Source: Pseudarthrobacter chlorophenolicus
GTDB taxonomy: Bacteria > Actinomycetota > Actinomycetes > Actinomycetales > Micrococcaceae
DNA length: 64,000 nt
NCBI RefSeq assembly: GCF_000962805.1
Contig: NZ_JZTW01000015.1
Coordinates: forward strand, 54,192-118,191
Reading direction: 5' to 3'
Part shown: positions 36,834 to 44,901 of the stretch, one piece after another
Layout: each line of letters starts with the position of its first letter
Numbering within the stretch: the first letter of the stretch is position 1
Program-made: the position numbers and the translations under genes
The notes under the pieces: generated by a model
What the model saw: only the letters and a program-made list of their open reading frames with translations
What the model was told of the DNA's origin: nothing
The model's database searches: none

Positions 36834-37877
36834 ATGTGGGAGGAGCGCGCTGAGCGTACCCGGCGTGACATTGCCGCGCTGGCCACGGACGGACTGGACC
36901 TGGCCACCCTGTACACCGCCGCCCTGGTGCTGGTGCGCAAGTCGGTGCCGTTCGATCAGGCCTGCTGGGCCGGCGTCGACCCCGAATCCATGGTGATGAA
37001 CTCCGTGACCAACTGGCGGCCGTGGCCGGTCACTGATGAATACGCTGTCCGGTTCGCGCAGTCCGAATACCAGGGGACCGAACCGAACACGTTCGCCCAG
37101 CTCATGCGCCGGCCGCGGACCGTGGCCCGGATTTCGGATGCCCCACACAGCGAGGTGGCCGGCAGCGTCCGGATCAACGACCTGCTCCGGCCGCTGGGAC
37201 TGGTCCATGAACTGCGCGGCGCGTTCCGTGCGGACCAGTCATGCTGGGGCGTCGGGAGCCTGTTCCGTGAGGGGACTGCGGATTTCAGCGACCGGGAGGT
37301 GGAATTCCTTGCGGCGGTGACGGCTGCGCTCGCAGCGGCCACCCGCATCGCTGCCCGCTCGCACCACCGGCTGTGGCAGCAGCCTGACGGGCCGGTGATT
37401 GTGCTTGCCGGTGACCGCGGTGAGCTGCGTGCCGCCACCCCGGCTGCGACCACCTGGCTGCACGCGCTGGAGGAGGCGGCCCCCGGCCAGTTCAGTATGG
37501 TGCTCTACGCGGTGGTGGCGCAGGCGAAGGCTTCGTCTACCGGGACGGCAAGGACCAGGATGCGCGACGTCGATTCCGGCTGGGTGATCCTGCAGGCCAG
37601 CCGCCTCATCACCGGCGACGATCCCCAACAAATGGTGGTGACCGTGGAACCTGCTACCACCCGCCAGTTGCTGGCACTGCTCCTGTCCGCGTACGGGCTC
37701 ACCCCGCGGGAACAGGAAGTCTGTCTGGAACTGATGGCGGGCAGCGCCGGGGCGGATATTGCCAGCCACCTGTTCATCTCCCCGCACACGGTCCATGACC
37801 ACCTGAAATCCATCTTCTCCAAGGTAGGTGTGGGCAACCGTGGAGAACTTGTCGCCAGGCTGACCGCCACTGGGTAG
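36834..37877 (+). CDS. LuxR-type transcriptional regulator with GAF-like sensor
   Basis: 347 residues from the ATG at 36834. Residues 15-180 look like a GAF sensor domain (FDQACWAGVDPESMVMNSVTN); residues 285-345 are a LuxR helix-turn-helix (GLTPREQEVCLELMAGSAGADIASHLFISPHTVHDHLKSIF). No receiver domain. Such proteins bind a small molecule or redox signal. The following cupin gene starts 10 bp after its stop, so they may form one operon. Confidence 0.85.
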   Translation: MWEERAERTRRDIAALATDGLDLATLYTAALVLVRKSVPFDQACWAGVDPESMVMNSVTNWRPWPVTDEYAVRFAQSEYQGTEPNTFAQLMRRPRTVARISDAPHSEVAGSVRINDLLRPLGLVHELRGAFRADQSCWGVGSLFREGTADFSDREVEFLAAVTAALAAATRIAARSHHRLWQQPDGPVIVLAGDRGELRAATPAATTWLHALEEAAPGQFSMVLYAVVAQAKASSTGTARTRMRDVDSGWVILQASRLITGDDPQQMVVTVEPATTRQLLALLLSAYGLTPREQEVCLELMAGSAGADIASHLFISPHTVHDHLKSIFSKVGVGNRGELVARLTATG

Positions 37878-37887
37878 CCTTGGGCGC

Positions 37888-38223
37888 ATGCAGAAGATTT
37901 CGGTTGAAGCGCTGGCCCGCCAGCAGCTTGAGGCGGCATTGTCATCCTCCAGCGGCCGCGCCGCAGACACCGTCTACGGCGGCCACGAAAAGATCCTCCG
38001 CCAGTCCGTGATGGCACTGAAAGCCGGGACGCGGCTCAGCGAACACCAGAACCCCGGCGACGCCACGGTATTTGTGATCCGCGGCTGCGTCCGGCTGCTG
38101 GCAGGTGAGGAGTCCTGGCAGGGCAAGGCCGGGGACCTGCTGATTGTCCCGCCCGGCCTGCACAGCCTTGAGGCCGAGGAGGACTCGACCTTCCTTTTCA
38201 CGGTGGCGAAGTACCGCGCATAG
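37888..38223 (+). CDS. Small cupin-domain protein
   Basis: 111 residues. Single beta-barrel cupin with GTRLSEHQNPGDATVFVIRG and GDLLIVPPGLHSLEAEED; one His of motif 1 and one of motif 2 remain, so metal binding is possible. Lies directly after the LuxR-type regulator and could be its effector-binding or stress partner. Function unknown. Confidence 0.82.
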   Translation: MQKISVEALARQQLEAALSSSSGRAADTVYGGHEKILRQSVMALKAGTRLSEHQNPGDATVFVIRGCVRLLAGEESWQGKAGDLLIVPPGLHSLEAEEDSTFLFTVAKYRA

Positions 38224-38234
38224 CGATCCGCATA

Positions 38235-38294
38235 AAGTACGACGGCGCCTGCCGGACTTCCCCCAGCGGAAGTCCGGCAGACGCCGTCGTGCTT
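38235..38294. terminator. Long bidirectional hairpin
   Basis: Outer arms AAGTACGACGGCG and CGCCGTCGTGCTT, inner arms CTGCCGGACTTCC and GGAAGTCCGGCAG around CCCAGC. It lies between the convergent cupin and phosphodiesterase genes and again contains the ACGACGGCG motif. Confidence 0.78.
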
Positions 38295-38306
38295 GCGCCG
38301 TGGAGA

Positions 38307-39383
38307 CTATGCCCGCGGGGCGTAGGCCTTGGGGAGCTTCAGGCCGCGTTCCTCCATGAGGGTGCGCAGGCGGGTGGGGTAGTCGGTAATGATGCCGTCC
38401 ACGCCCAGATCCATCAGTCGCGCCATGTCCGCCCGCTTGTTCACTGTCCACGGAATGACCGGCACCCCGAGCTCATGGGCTTCGGCGATCATCTCAGGGG
38501 TGACGGAGTTGAATGTGGGCGAAATGACGTCGTACCCCTGGGCGGCCGCGGCCTTCGCGAGCGAGCCGTCGTAGTCGTCGATGTCGATACCGCCGAGCAC
38601 CGGTGCCGCCCCCGGCTTGCCCACCTGCATCCAGGCGTTGCCGCTGGAAAGCGCTACCAAAGTCAGCTCCGGGGCGAGCTCCTTGGTGAGGTTCAGCGAG
38701 GACCAGTCGAAGGATTGGATGGTGGTGCGGTCGGCGGCGCCGGAGGCCAGGACCTCCGCCACTACGGCCTTGGTCAGGGCCACCATCCCTACGCCGCCGG
38801 GCTGACCGTCCTCCACTTTGGTTTCGACGTTGAAGCGGACCTTCTTGGCGTTGAATTCCTCGGCGAGGCGGTAAACGTCGCGCAGCTCGGCGATCCGGTT
38901 GCCCTCGATGACCTCCTGCTCGGGGTAGCCGGGCAGCTGGGTGTAGCCGCAGTCGAGAGTCTTGACCTGGGCCAGGGTCAGTTCGGCCACACGGTCGCCG
39001 ACGTACGGGAACTCCAGGTCCCCCGCAGTGGCCGGGGCGGTGTCCGCGCATTTGTTTGCCTGGATAGTGTCGTCGTGCCAGACGATGATCTTGCCGTCCT
39101 TGGTCAGGTGCGTGTCCAATTCCAAGGTGGTGACGCCGAGCTTGAGGGAGTTCGAGAATGCGGCAAGGGACTCCTCGGTCCACTCGCCACGGCCGCCGCG
39201 GTGGGACTGAAGGTCGAAGGAGCCGTTGCGCTCGTTGGATTTGATGGCGGAGCTTGCGGTGCCGGCAGCGTTCGACGACGACACGCCGGCTTCGGAGGCC
39301 TGGGTACCTGCGGCGCTGGCCGGGGAAGCGATGGCGGCGGCAAACAGGGCGGCGGTGGCCGCAGCAGTCAGGACTGTGCGCAT
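38307..39383 (-). CDS. Secreted glycerophosphodiester phosphodiesterase
   Basis: 358 residues with AGGAGGAACC before the start and a signal peptide ending PASAAG. GDPD TIM barrel: SHRGGRGEWTEES has the catalytic His and Glu, ELDTHLTKDGKIIVWHDDT the metal ligands and second His, and WTVNKRADMARLMDLGVDGIITDYP the conserved end. It hydrolyses glycerophosphodiesters outside the cell to glycerol 3-phosphate and an alcohol, supplying phosphate or carbon, possibly also acting on teichoic acids. Confidence 0.92.
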   Translation of the reverse strand: MRTVLTAAATAALFAAAIASPASAAGTQASEAGVSSSNAAGTASSAIKSNERNGSFDLQSHRGGRGEWTEESLAAFSNSLKLGVTTLELDTHLTKDGKIIVWHDDTIQANKCADTAPATAGDLEFPYVGDRVAELTLAQVKTLDCGYTQLPGYPEQEVIEGNRIAELRDVYRLAEEFNAKKVRFNVETKVEDGQPGGVGMVALTKAVVAEVLASGAADRTTIQSFDWSSLNLTKELAPELTLVALSSGNAWMQVGKPGAAPVLGGIDIDDYDGSLAKAAAAQGYDVISPTFNSVTPEMIAEAHELGVPVIPWTVNKRADMARLMDLGVDGIITDYPTRLRTLMEERGLKLPKAYAPRA

Positions 39384-39562
39384 GGGGATGGTTCCTCCTG
39401 GGATGACGGGTGCCGGCGTTCCGGGCCGGGTGACCCGTCAACGCTAGGAGGGCCAGGTTGCGCGCTTGGGGCGGCGGGTTGGAGCGGAGGTTAACAGCGC
39501 AAGTCCCGGCCGGCTGCTCCCCATGCTGGGAAGCCAGTGGGGGAGGCCCGATTGAGAAGCAC

Positions 39563-40870
39563 TCAGGCGGGGTCTTCCACCTTGGCGGCCGCCGTGTCAC
39601 TAGTCGGGTCACTCGACGCGTCCACGGTGGTGTTTCTGGTGTCACCGGGCGTCCGGATCGGCCGCGGCTCCAGCCAGGTCCGTTCCCGGGGTCCCGGCGG
39701 ATAGGCGTGTTTCTTGCCGGCGATGGTGATCACCAGGGCGGCCAGCACCGGCAGGGCGGCAGCCACGGGGACCAGCAGCGGTCCGCCCACCACCAGTGCC
39801 CCCGAGCCGTACAGGGCGCCAACGGTGATGCCCAGCTGGATGGTCAGCACCGTGAGGCCGTTGGCCGCTTCGCTGTACTCGCCGCCGGCGCGGAGGATGG
39901 CGGACTGGTTGTAAATACCGATGGCTCCCAGGCCTGCTCCCCAGACGGTCATCAGGACCAGGGCCAGTGGAAGGCTGCCCACCGCGAGGGGCAACAGTGC
40001 CATCGAGACGGCGATCGCCGCCGTCGTGACCATCAGGGATCTCCGCGGCCGCGAGTCCACGGTGAGTCCGGCGATCCAGATGCCCAGCAGGCCGGAGGCG
40101 CCGAGCACGGTGAGCGCCAGGCTTGTGGCGTACTCGGGCAGGGCGGCTTCACGGATGAACGGCGCGATGTAGGTGAACAGCGCGAAGTGGGCAAGGACCA
40201 GCAGCGGCCAGGCCGTGGCCACCGCCTTGACCCCGGGTTCGGCGATGGCGCGCCGGATGGACGGCCGGGCGGTATCGGAAATCCGCTGAACGCGGGGCAG
40301 CAGGAAGAACGCCAGGACAGTGAGGAGCAGCCCAAATCCGGCAAGGACCAGGAACGCCGACCGCCAGCCGAGCAGCCCGCCGAGGGCCGTGCCCACCGGC
40401 GCGCCGATGGCCAGGCCCAGGCTGTTGCCGCTGAAGACGATGGCCAGCGCCTTGCCCACCTGGTTCGCCGGAACCACACGGGTCACGAACGGCGCCATGG
40501 TGGTCCAGAGCAGCCCGTGGGCCAGGCCGCCCACCATCCTGGCGATCATCGCCGTCGTGAAATCCGGGGATAGCCCCACCCATGCGTTGCTGGCCGCGAA
40601 CGTCAGAACCAGCCCCACGAGCAGGGTGTGCCGGGGGATCCGTGCCAGCAGCCGGGCAACCGGCACCACCGTGACCACGATGACGGCAGCGTATGCCGCG
40701 GCGAGGTATCCCGCCACGGGTTCGGACACGTTCAGGCCCGCGCTGATCTGCGGCAGCAGGCCGGACGGAAGGAGTTCGGTGGTGATGGCGGTGAACGCAA
40801 TTGTGGCCAGGACCAGCAGGGCGGCGTAGGGAAAACGGGCAGGGGCGGGCACGGAAGTCGCGGAGGACAT
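39563..40870 (-). CDS. MFS exporter (arabinose/chloramphenicol-efflux-like)
   Basis: 435 residues if started at MSSATSV (40870); no strong ribosome-binding site is seen and longer starts up to 41029 exist. Twelve spans with ITTELLPSGLLPQISAGL at the first loop, the pattern of DHA1 exporters of the AraJ/NepI/CmlR type. The C-terminal 40 residues are polar and disordered. Substrate unknown. Confidence 0.86.
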   Translation of the reverse strand: MSSATSVPAPARFPYAALLVLATIAFTAITTELLPSGLLPQISAGLNVSEPVAGYLAAAYAAVIVVTVVPVARLLARIPRHTLLVGLVLTFAASNAWVGLSPDFTTAMIARMVGGLAHGLLWTTMAPFVTRVVPANQVGKALAIVFSGNSLGLAIGAPVGTALGGLLGWRSAFLVLAGFGLLLTVLAFFLLPRVQRISDTARPSIRRAIAEPGVKAVATAWPLLVLAHFALFTYIAPFIREAALPEYATSLALTVLGASGLLGIWIAGLTVDSRPRRSLMVTTAAIAVSMALLPLAVGSLPLALVLMTVWGAGLGAIGIYNQSAILRAGGEYSEAANGLTVLTIQLGITVGALYGSGALVVGGPLLVPVAAALPVLAALVITIAGKKHAYPPGPRERTWLEPRPIRTPGDTRNTTVDASSDPTSDTAAAKVEDPA

Positions 40871-41121
40871 GGGGGAGCGGATCCATTCAAGGGGGAGAGG
40901 TGGAATGCGGCTCGCTGGCCGGACAATTCCTGCCTTAAATTTACAGGATCCGGGGTCCCGGAATCGACATGATGACGGCTTCGGAATCGCGTCCGAAGGG
41001 TGGTCACGGCAGCCCTCCCCGGGCGGCAAGACAGTACGTTGATAGGACCGTCATGGCGGCTACCCGCAGTGGCGCCGTGGCGGCCTGTTCAGGGCTGCCT
41101 GCGGACTCCTATGCTGGGTCC

Positions 41122-41592
41122 ATGTCTACGTATGAGGTCCACCGCAGCGCGGTCATCCCTGCCGCCCCGGAAGATATCTTTCCCCTGGTCAACAGCTTCC
41201 GCGAGTGGGGAGCGTGGTCCCCGTGGGAGAAGGTGGACCCCGGCATGAGCCGCCGCTACTACGGCCCGGCGTCGGGTGCCGGCGCGGGCTATGAATGGAG
41301 CGGCAACCGGAAGGCCGGCAGCGGCACCATGGAGATTGTCGAGTCGGCGCCGTCCAGCACCATCAGCATCCGCCTCCAGTTCACCAAGCCGTTCAAGGCC
41401 CTGAACCCCACCACTTTCACGTTCACGCCCGTCCCCGGCGGCACCGAAGTTACGTGGAAGATGACCGGCGAAAACAAGGGCGCAGCGAAGATTTTCGCCA
41501 TGTTCATCAACATGGACAAGATGGTGGGCTCGGACTTTGAACGCGGCCTCACCTCCCTCGCCTCGGCCGTGGCGGCAAAGAAGCAGAGCTAA
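41122..41592 (+). CDS. SRPBCC (polyketide cyclase-like) protein
   Basis: 156 residues from the ATG at 41122 (MSTYEVHRSAVIPA). START-like fold: FPLVNSFREWGAWSPWEKVDP, GYEWSGNRKAGSGTMEI, FMINMDK-type helix near the end. Probably binds a hydrophobic ligand; no catalytic residues can be named. Followed after 8 bp by a DUF1801 gene, likely in the same transcript. Confidence 0.85.
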   Translation: MSTYEVHRSAVIPAAPEDIFPLVNSFREWGAWSPWEKVDPGMSRRYYGPASGAGAGYEWSGNRKAGSGTMEIVESAPSSTISIRLQFTKPFKALNPTTFTFTPVPGGTEVTWKMTGENKGAAKIFAMFINMDKMVGSDFERGLTSLASAVAAKKQS

Positions 41593-41600
41593 GGCCTTTT

Positions 41601-41945
41601 GTGGGCACCGTTGATGACGCGCTCGCGGAATTGCCCGAGCCCAGCCGGAGCTGCCTTCAGCACGTTGTGGCGGTGGCTCGATCCGTGGCGCCGGAGGCCA
41701 CCGAAGGCGTGAGTTACGGGATGCCCGCGCTCAAGCTCGACGGCAAGCCGCTGGTGGGGGTGGTGGCCGCAGCCAAGCATCTGTCCATCTTCCCGTTCTC
41801 GCCGGCGGTTGTGGAAGCTGTGGCCCACAGCCTGGGCGGATACTCGCTGTCCAAGGGCACCATACGGTTCACCGCGGAGCGGCCCCTGCCGGACGCCGTG
41901 GTGGAAGAGATCGTCCGACGCCGGATGGCTGAGATCCGGCTATAA
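41601..41945 (+). CDS. DUF1801 (YdhG-like) protein
   Basis: 114 residues from a GTG at 41601. Pattern ATEGVSYGMPALKLDGKPLVGVVAAAKHLSIFPF and SKGTIRFTAERPLPDAVV belongs to DUF1801, some of whose members (YdhG/frataxin-like) are proposed iron chaperones. Role here unknown. Confidence 0.86.
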   Translation: MGTVDDALAELPEPSRSCLQHVVAVARSVAPEATEGVSYGMPALKLDGKPLVGVVAAAKHLSIFPFSPAVVEAVAHSLGGYSLSKGTIRFTAERPLPDAVVEEIVRRRMAEIRL

Positions 41946-41952
41946 CCGCATA

Positions 41953-42012
41953 ACCGGCCCTGGACCGCATAACCGGTGCTGGGCGGCACCGGTTATGCGG
42001 GCGAGGGCCGGT
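41953..42012. repeat. Intergenic palindromic repeat, family B copy 2
   Basis: ACCGGCCCTGGACCGCATAA on the left and TTATGCGGGCGAGGGCCGGT on the right, with CCGGTGCTGGGCGGCACCGG in the middle. It lies between the convergent DUF1801 and isomerase genes. The outer arms match family B copies at 22395 and 44808. Confidence 0.8.
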
Positions 42013-42063
42013 CGTACTGATCGCTCGGGTGCCGGGCCGGCGCTGCCCCGGACTATTCCAGGT

Positions 42064-42927
42064 TCAGGTAAGCAGCATCTGGACGGTGTTGCGCAGGGTG
42101 GAAGCCACCAGGTGGTCGTCCAGTTCCGATACCTTGTCGCAGAAGATCTCCGGGCAATAGAAGCCGTCAAAGCCGGTGGCTTTGCAGGCATCCACCCATT
42201 CCTGCAACGGGATGTCGCCAGCTCCAGTCCAGACATTGCGCGAAATTGACTGGTCGGGGACTTCGCCGGCGGGCACGTGCAGGCCGTCGCAGACGTGGAC
42301 GGCAGCAATCATGTCCCCGGGCAGCGCCGCGACGTCCTCCGGGGTGTCGCCGGCGGCCCAGAAATGCCAGAAGTCGACACACATTTTCACGTTGGGCCGC
42401 TGGATGGAGTCGAAGATCTGCAGTGCCTGGCTGACCCGGTTCACGGGGGACCACGCCAGTGGCTCCAGGTAGAGGCCCACGCCGTAGTCTGCTGCGATGT
42501 CCGCCGCCAAAGCCACCCGCTTCGTCGTTTCGGCCAGAGCGTCCGGTCCGTCCAGGCCCAGGGCGCCGCGGAACCGCAGGTCTCCGGGAAGGAGCGTGCC
42601 GGCACGGAACTCCTTCACCACGCGGACGTCAACCGGGCCGGTACACATCTGCACGTAGGGTGAGCCGAGCACTTGGGCTACCTCTGCCAGCCGGGCGGCG
42701 TCGCGGATGAAATCCTCGTGGGGCGCTTCCTGAAGGGCGCCCACACCGGAGACCGGGAAGCCGTCCAGTGCCGGCAACAGATCGTGGGCCGTGAAGCCGG
42801 CGTCCAGGAAACGGAACAGCTTGGGCGTCTGGAGCTCAACAGCGTCAAACCCCGCTGCTTTCGCCACGGCGATGTCCCGCAAGGTGGTGCCGTGGAACGC
42901 GGCGGTGGAGTTCATGGAGATTTTCAT
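42064..42927 (-). CDS. Sugar phosphate isomerase/epimerase-like TIM-barrel protein
   Basis: 287 residues. AP-endonuclease-2/xylose isomerase-like barrel: MKISMNSTAAFHGTTLRDIA, GVGLYLEPLAWSP with a metal Glu, MCVDFWHFWAAG with Asp and His ligands, AAVHVCDG and GFYCPEIFCDK. It is a single gene with two palindromes upstream, suggesting control by a LacI-type regulator not in this window. Substrate unknown. Confidence 0.86.
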   Translation of the reverse strand: MKISMNSTAAFHGTTLRDIAVAKAAGFDAVELQTPKLFRFLDAGFTAHDLLPALDGFPVSGVGALQEAPHEDFIRDAARLAEVAQVLGSPYVQMCTGPVDVRVVKEFRAGTLLPGDLRFRGALGLDGPDALAETTKRVALAADIAADYGVGLYLEPLAWSPVNRVSQALQIFDSIQRPNVKMCVDFWHFWAAGDTPEDVAALPGDMIAAVHVCDGLHVPAGEVPDQSISRNVWTGAGDIPLQEWVDACKATGFDGFYCPEIFCDKVSELDDHLVASTLRNTVQMLLT

Positions 42928-42957
42928 GCGGGTCCTTTGAGCCGATTAACATCACTG

Positions 42958-42971
42958 TTAGAGCGCTCTAA
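42958..42971. promoter_or_regulatory. Perfect 14-bp palindrome, LacI-type operator candidate
   Basis: TTAGAGCGCTCTAA, 31 bp upstream of the isomerase start. AGAGCGCTCT cores are frequent in operators of actinobacterial LacI-family regulators. Confidence 0.65.
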
Positions 42972-42988
42972 TTTAGCGCATTTGAAAC

Positions 42989-43002
42989 TTTGTCATGACA
43001 AA
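42989..43002. promoter_or_regulatory. Second perfect 14-bp palindrome upstream of the isomerase
   Basis: TTTGTCATGACAAA, 17 bp beyond the first palindrome and unrelated to it in sequence, so it may bind a different regulator. It lies between the divergent isomerase and GerW-like genes. Confidence 0.55.
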
Positions 43003-43091
43003 TGCGGCAGTGTCAACGGAGGGGCACTGGGAATACGCTGCGTCGGGGCAAGCCCCTGCCGTCGGCCTGTCCGGGCGCCTACGCTGGCCCC

Positions 43092-43415
43092 ATGGCTGAT
43101 ACTTTTGCGTCCCTCGTGGACATGTTCAAGAATGTGGGCGTCACCAGGGCCTACGGCACGCCCGTGAATGTGGGGGGCCAGGAGGTCATTCCGGTGGCGC
43201 TGGTGTCGTTCGGCTTCGGCGGCGGCAGCGAGCCAGGCGACGGCGCATCCGGCGGTGGCGGCGGCGGAATGGTGATACCGGTGGGCGTCTACACCACCGT
43301 CAACGGTCAGACGGTCTTCCAGCCGAACACCCTTGCCTTGTTCGCCTGCCTGGTGCCGCTGGTGGCGGTCACCGGAACCGCGGTGAGGCGCGCCATTGCC
43401 GCGGCCCGGAAATAG
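43092..43415 (+). CDS. GerW/YtfJ-family protein
   Basis: 107 residues from the ATG at 43092. YGTPVNVGGQEVIPVALVSFGFGGG and GMVIPVGVYTTVNGQTVFQPN are the GerW (YtfJ) pattern, followed by one hydrophobic span near the C-terminus. The Gly/Ser loop (GASGGGGGG) is in the middle. In Bacillus the homologue is a spore protein, but it is widespread in non-sporulating actinobacteria, where its function is unknown. Confidence 0.85.
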   Translation: MADTFASLVDMFKNVGVTRAYGTPVNVGGQEVIPVALVSFGFGGGSEPGDGASGGGGGGMVIPVGVYTTVNGQTVFQPNTLALFACLVPLVAVTGTAVRRAIAAARK

Positions 43416-43730
43416 TGCTGCAGCCCGCCGTCGTTCTCTTCCGCCATCCGTCTGGACGGGTGCCGGCGTCGGGCATTCCATGGCACGCGCCGGACCGGAT
43501 ATTTCCCTATTTCGCTCTGGCCAAAGCAGTTCCATAATGGCCTCATAGGCTTCGGGGACCCTCTCCGCCAATGAGACCTGTGACGGCCGGGCGCAGGAGA
43601 GTCCCAGGTGGCAGCCCCGGTGTCGGCGCAGCGGGCGGTCACGCGGCCCGCCAGATCTCCGGCAGGGACCTCTCGGACCGTTAACGGGGGAGAGCACCGC
43701 CATCGCAAGATTGCACCAAGGAGATTTGTC
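43416..43730. other. 315-nt intergenic region
   Basis: No convincing gene. It starts with CCCGCCGTCGTT (about 43427), the half-site seen in other spacers. The segment ends with the ribosome-binding site of the VOC gene. A promoter cannot be named with certainty. Confidence 0.4.
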
Positions 43731-44117
43731 ATGCTCAAGGATTCGCAGGTCATGGCAGTATTGCCTGCCAAGGACATCGACCGGGCACGGGAGTTCTACC
43801 GCGACAAGCTGGGACTCGAACCCAGCCAGACCATCGAAGGCGATAACCTCATCTACCAGTGCGGCAACGGCACCGGTTTCCTGCTCTACCAGACGGACAA
43901 TGCCGGCACGGCGAAGAACACCCAGATGGGCTGGGGCGTGGCGGATGTAGAGAAGGAAGTGGAGGAACTGCGCGGCCGCGGCGTGGTTTTCGAGGACTAC
44001 GACATGCCCGGGCTTAAGACAGAGAACGGCATCGCCACCATGGAAGGCATGGGCCAAGGGGCTTGGTTCCTCGACAGCGAGGGCAACATCCTCAACATCT
44101 CATCGATGCCGATGTAG
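43731..44117 (+). CDS. VOC-fold (glyoxalase/bleomycin-resistance-like) protein
   Basis: 128 residues from the ATG at 43731 with AAGGAG nine bases upstream. Paired beta-alpha-beta-beta-beta units: VLPAKDIDRAREFYRDKLGL and WGVADVEKEVEELRGRGVVF. Ends QGAWFLDSEGNILNISSM. No full metal triad is obvious. Function unknown. The 315 bp before it contain ACGACGGCG-related half sites but no gene. Confidence 0.87.
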   Translation: MLKDSQVMAVLPAKDIDRAREFYRDKLGLEPSQTIEGDNLIYQCGNGTGFLLYQTDNAGTAKNTQMGWGVADVEKEVEELRGRGVVFEDYDMPGLKTENGIATMEGMGQGAWFLDSEGNILNISSMPM

Positions 44118-44142
44118 CCCACCGGTCCACCACACAGCAACG

Positions 44143-44222
44143 CACGACGCCGGCCGCCGCCTCCCGCGGTACCCCCCACCCCGGGTGCCGGGCGGGCGGA
44201 AGGCCGGCGCCGCCGTCGTGCG
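44143..44222. terminator. Bidirectional hairpin with ACGACG arms
   Basis: GCACGACGCCGGCC (44143-44156) pairs with GGCCGG (44203-44208) and CGTCGTGC (44215-44222), with a GC-rich internal part. It lies between the convergent VOC and DinB genes. Confidence 0.65.
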
Positions 44223-44249
44223 CGTCCTTCCGGCAGGTTTCCCTGCGGG

Positions 44250-44747
44250 TCAGCCGGTGATGATCTGTTCCCGCAGGATGTCCGCGTGGCCGCAGTGCTG
44301 CGCGATCTCCCGGATCATGTGCAGGTACACCCAGCGCAGGGGGAGCGGGCCGCGGCGGTTGCCCCTGACCACGTCATCAAGGTCAAGGCCTGATGCCGCC
44401 TGCCGGGATGCCTCGCACGCCTGGCGGTAGGCGTTCCGGATACTGGCAATACTGTCCTGACGGTCGAGGATGAAGGATTCGTCCGGGGTGGCCGGAATGC
44501 CGATTTCGGCGCGGGAGCGGCCGGTGATGGCTTCATCAAACCAGACCCTCTCAACGAAGGTTGCGTGCTTCACCAGCCCCAGCAGTGTGGTCCTGGACGG
44601 CACCAGGGACCGGCGGGCCTGCTCTTCCGTGAGGCCATCCAGGCAGGCTTCCAACATGGCGCGGTGCTGGTCCAGGAACGCCTCGAACTGTGCGCGGGCG
44701 GGCTGGTCGATGACGTCGTCGGGCGTCAGGGAGGAGACTGCAGGCAT
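44250..44747 (-). CDS. DinB/DUF664 family protein
   Basis: 165 residues from MPAVSSL at 44747. Four-helix DinB bundle with His residues that commonly bind metal: LVKHATFVERVWF, YLHMIREIAQHCGHADILRE. Members are thiol-dependent transferases or of unknown role. Single gene. Confidence 0.85.
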   Translation of the reverse strand: MPAVSSLTPDDVIDQPARAQFEAFLDQHRAMLEACLDGLTEEQARRSLVPSRTTLLGLVKHATFVERVWFDEAITGRSRAEIGIPATPDESFILDRQDSIASIRNAYRQACEASRQAASGLDLDDVVRGNRRGPLPLRWVYLHMIREIAQHCGHADILREQIITG

Positions 44748-44807
44748 GGCTGCAGTATGCCACGGTCTTCCGGGATGCCGTGGCCGGCGCGGCAAGCCCC
44801 CCCTATA

Positions 44808-44867
44808 ACCGGCCCCCAGCCGCATAACCGGTGGTGGGGAGCGCCGGTTATGCGGCTTCGGGCCGGT
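44808..44867. repeat. Intergenic palindromic repeat, family B copy 3
   Basis: ACCGGCCCCCAGCCGCATAA and TTATGCGGCTTCGGGCCGGT with CCGGTGGTGGGGAGCGCCGG between. It stands between the DinB gene start and the end of the next MFS gene, both on the minus strand, so here it would end the MFS transcript. Confidence 0.78.
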
Positions 44868-44901
44868 AGTGTTCCGGGGAAGTGACCCAGGGGCACGGTG
44901 G

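Noticed and set aside
43092..43415. GerW-like gene as evidence of sporulation
   Set aside because: No other spore gene in the window; the family is common in non-sporulating actinobacteria.
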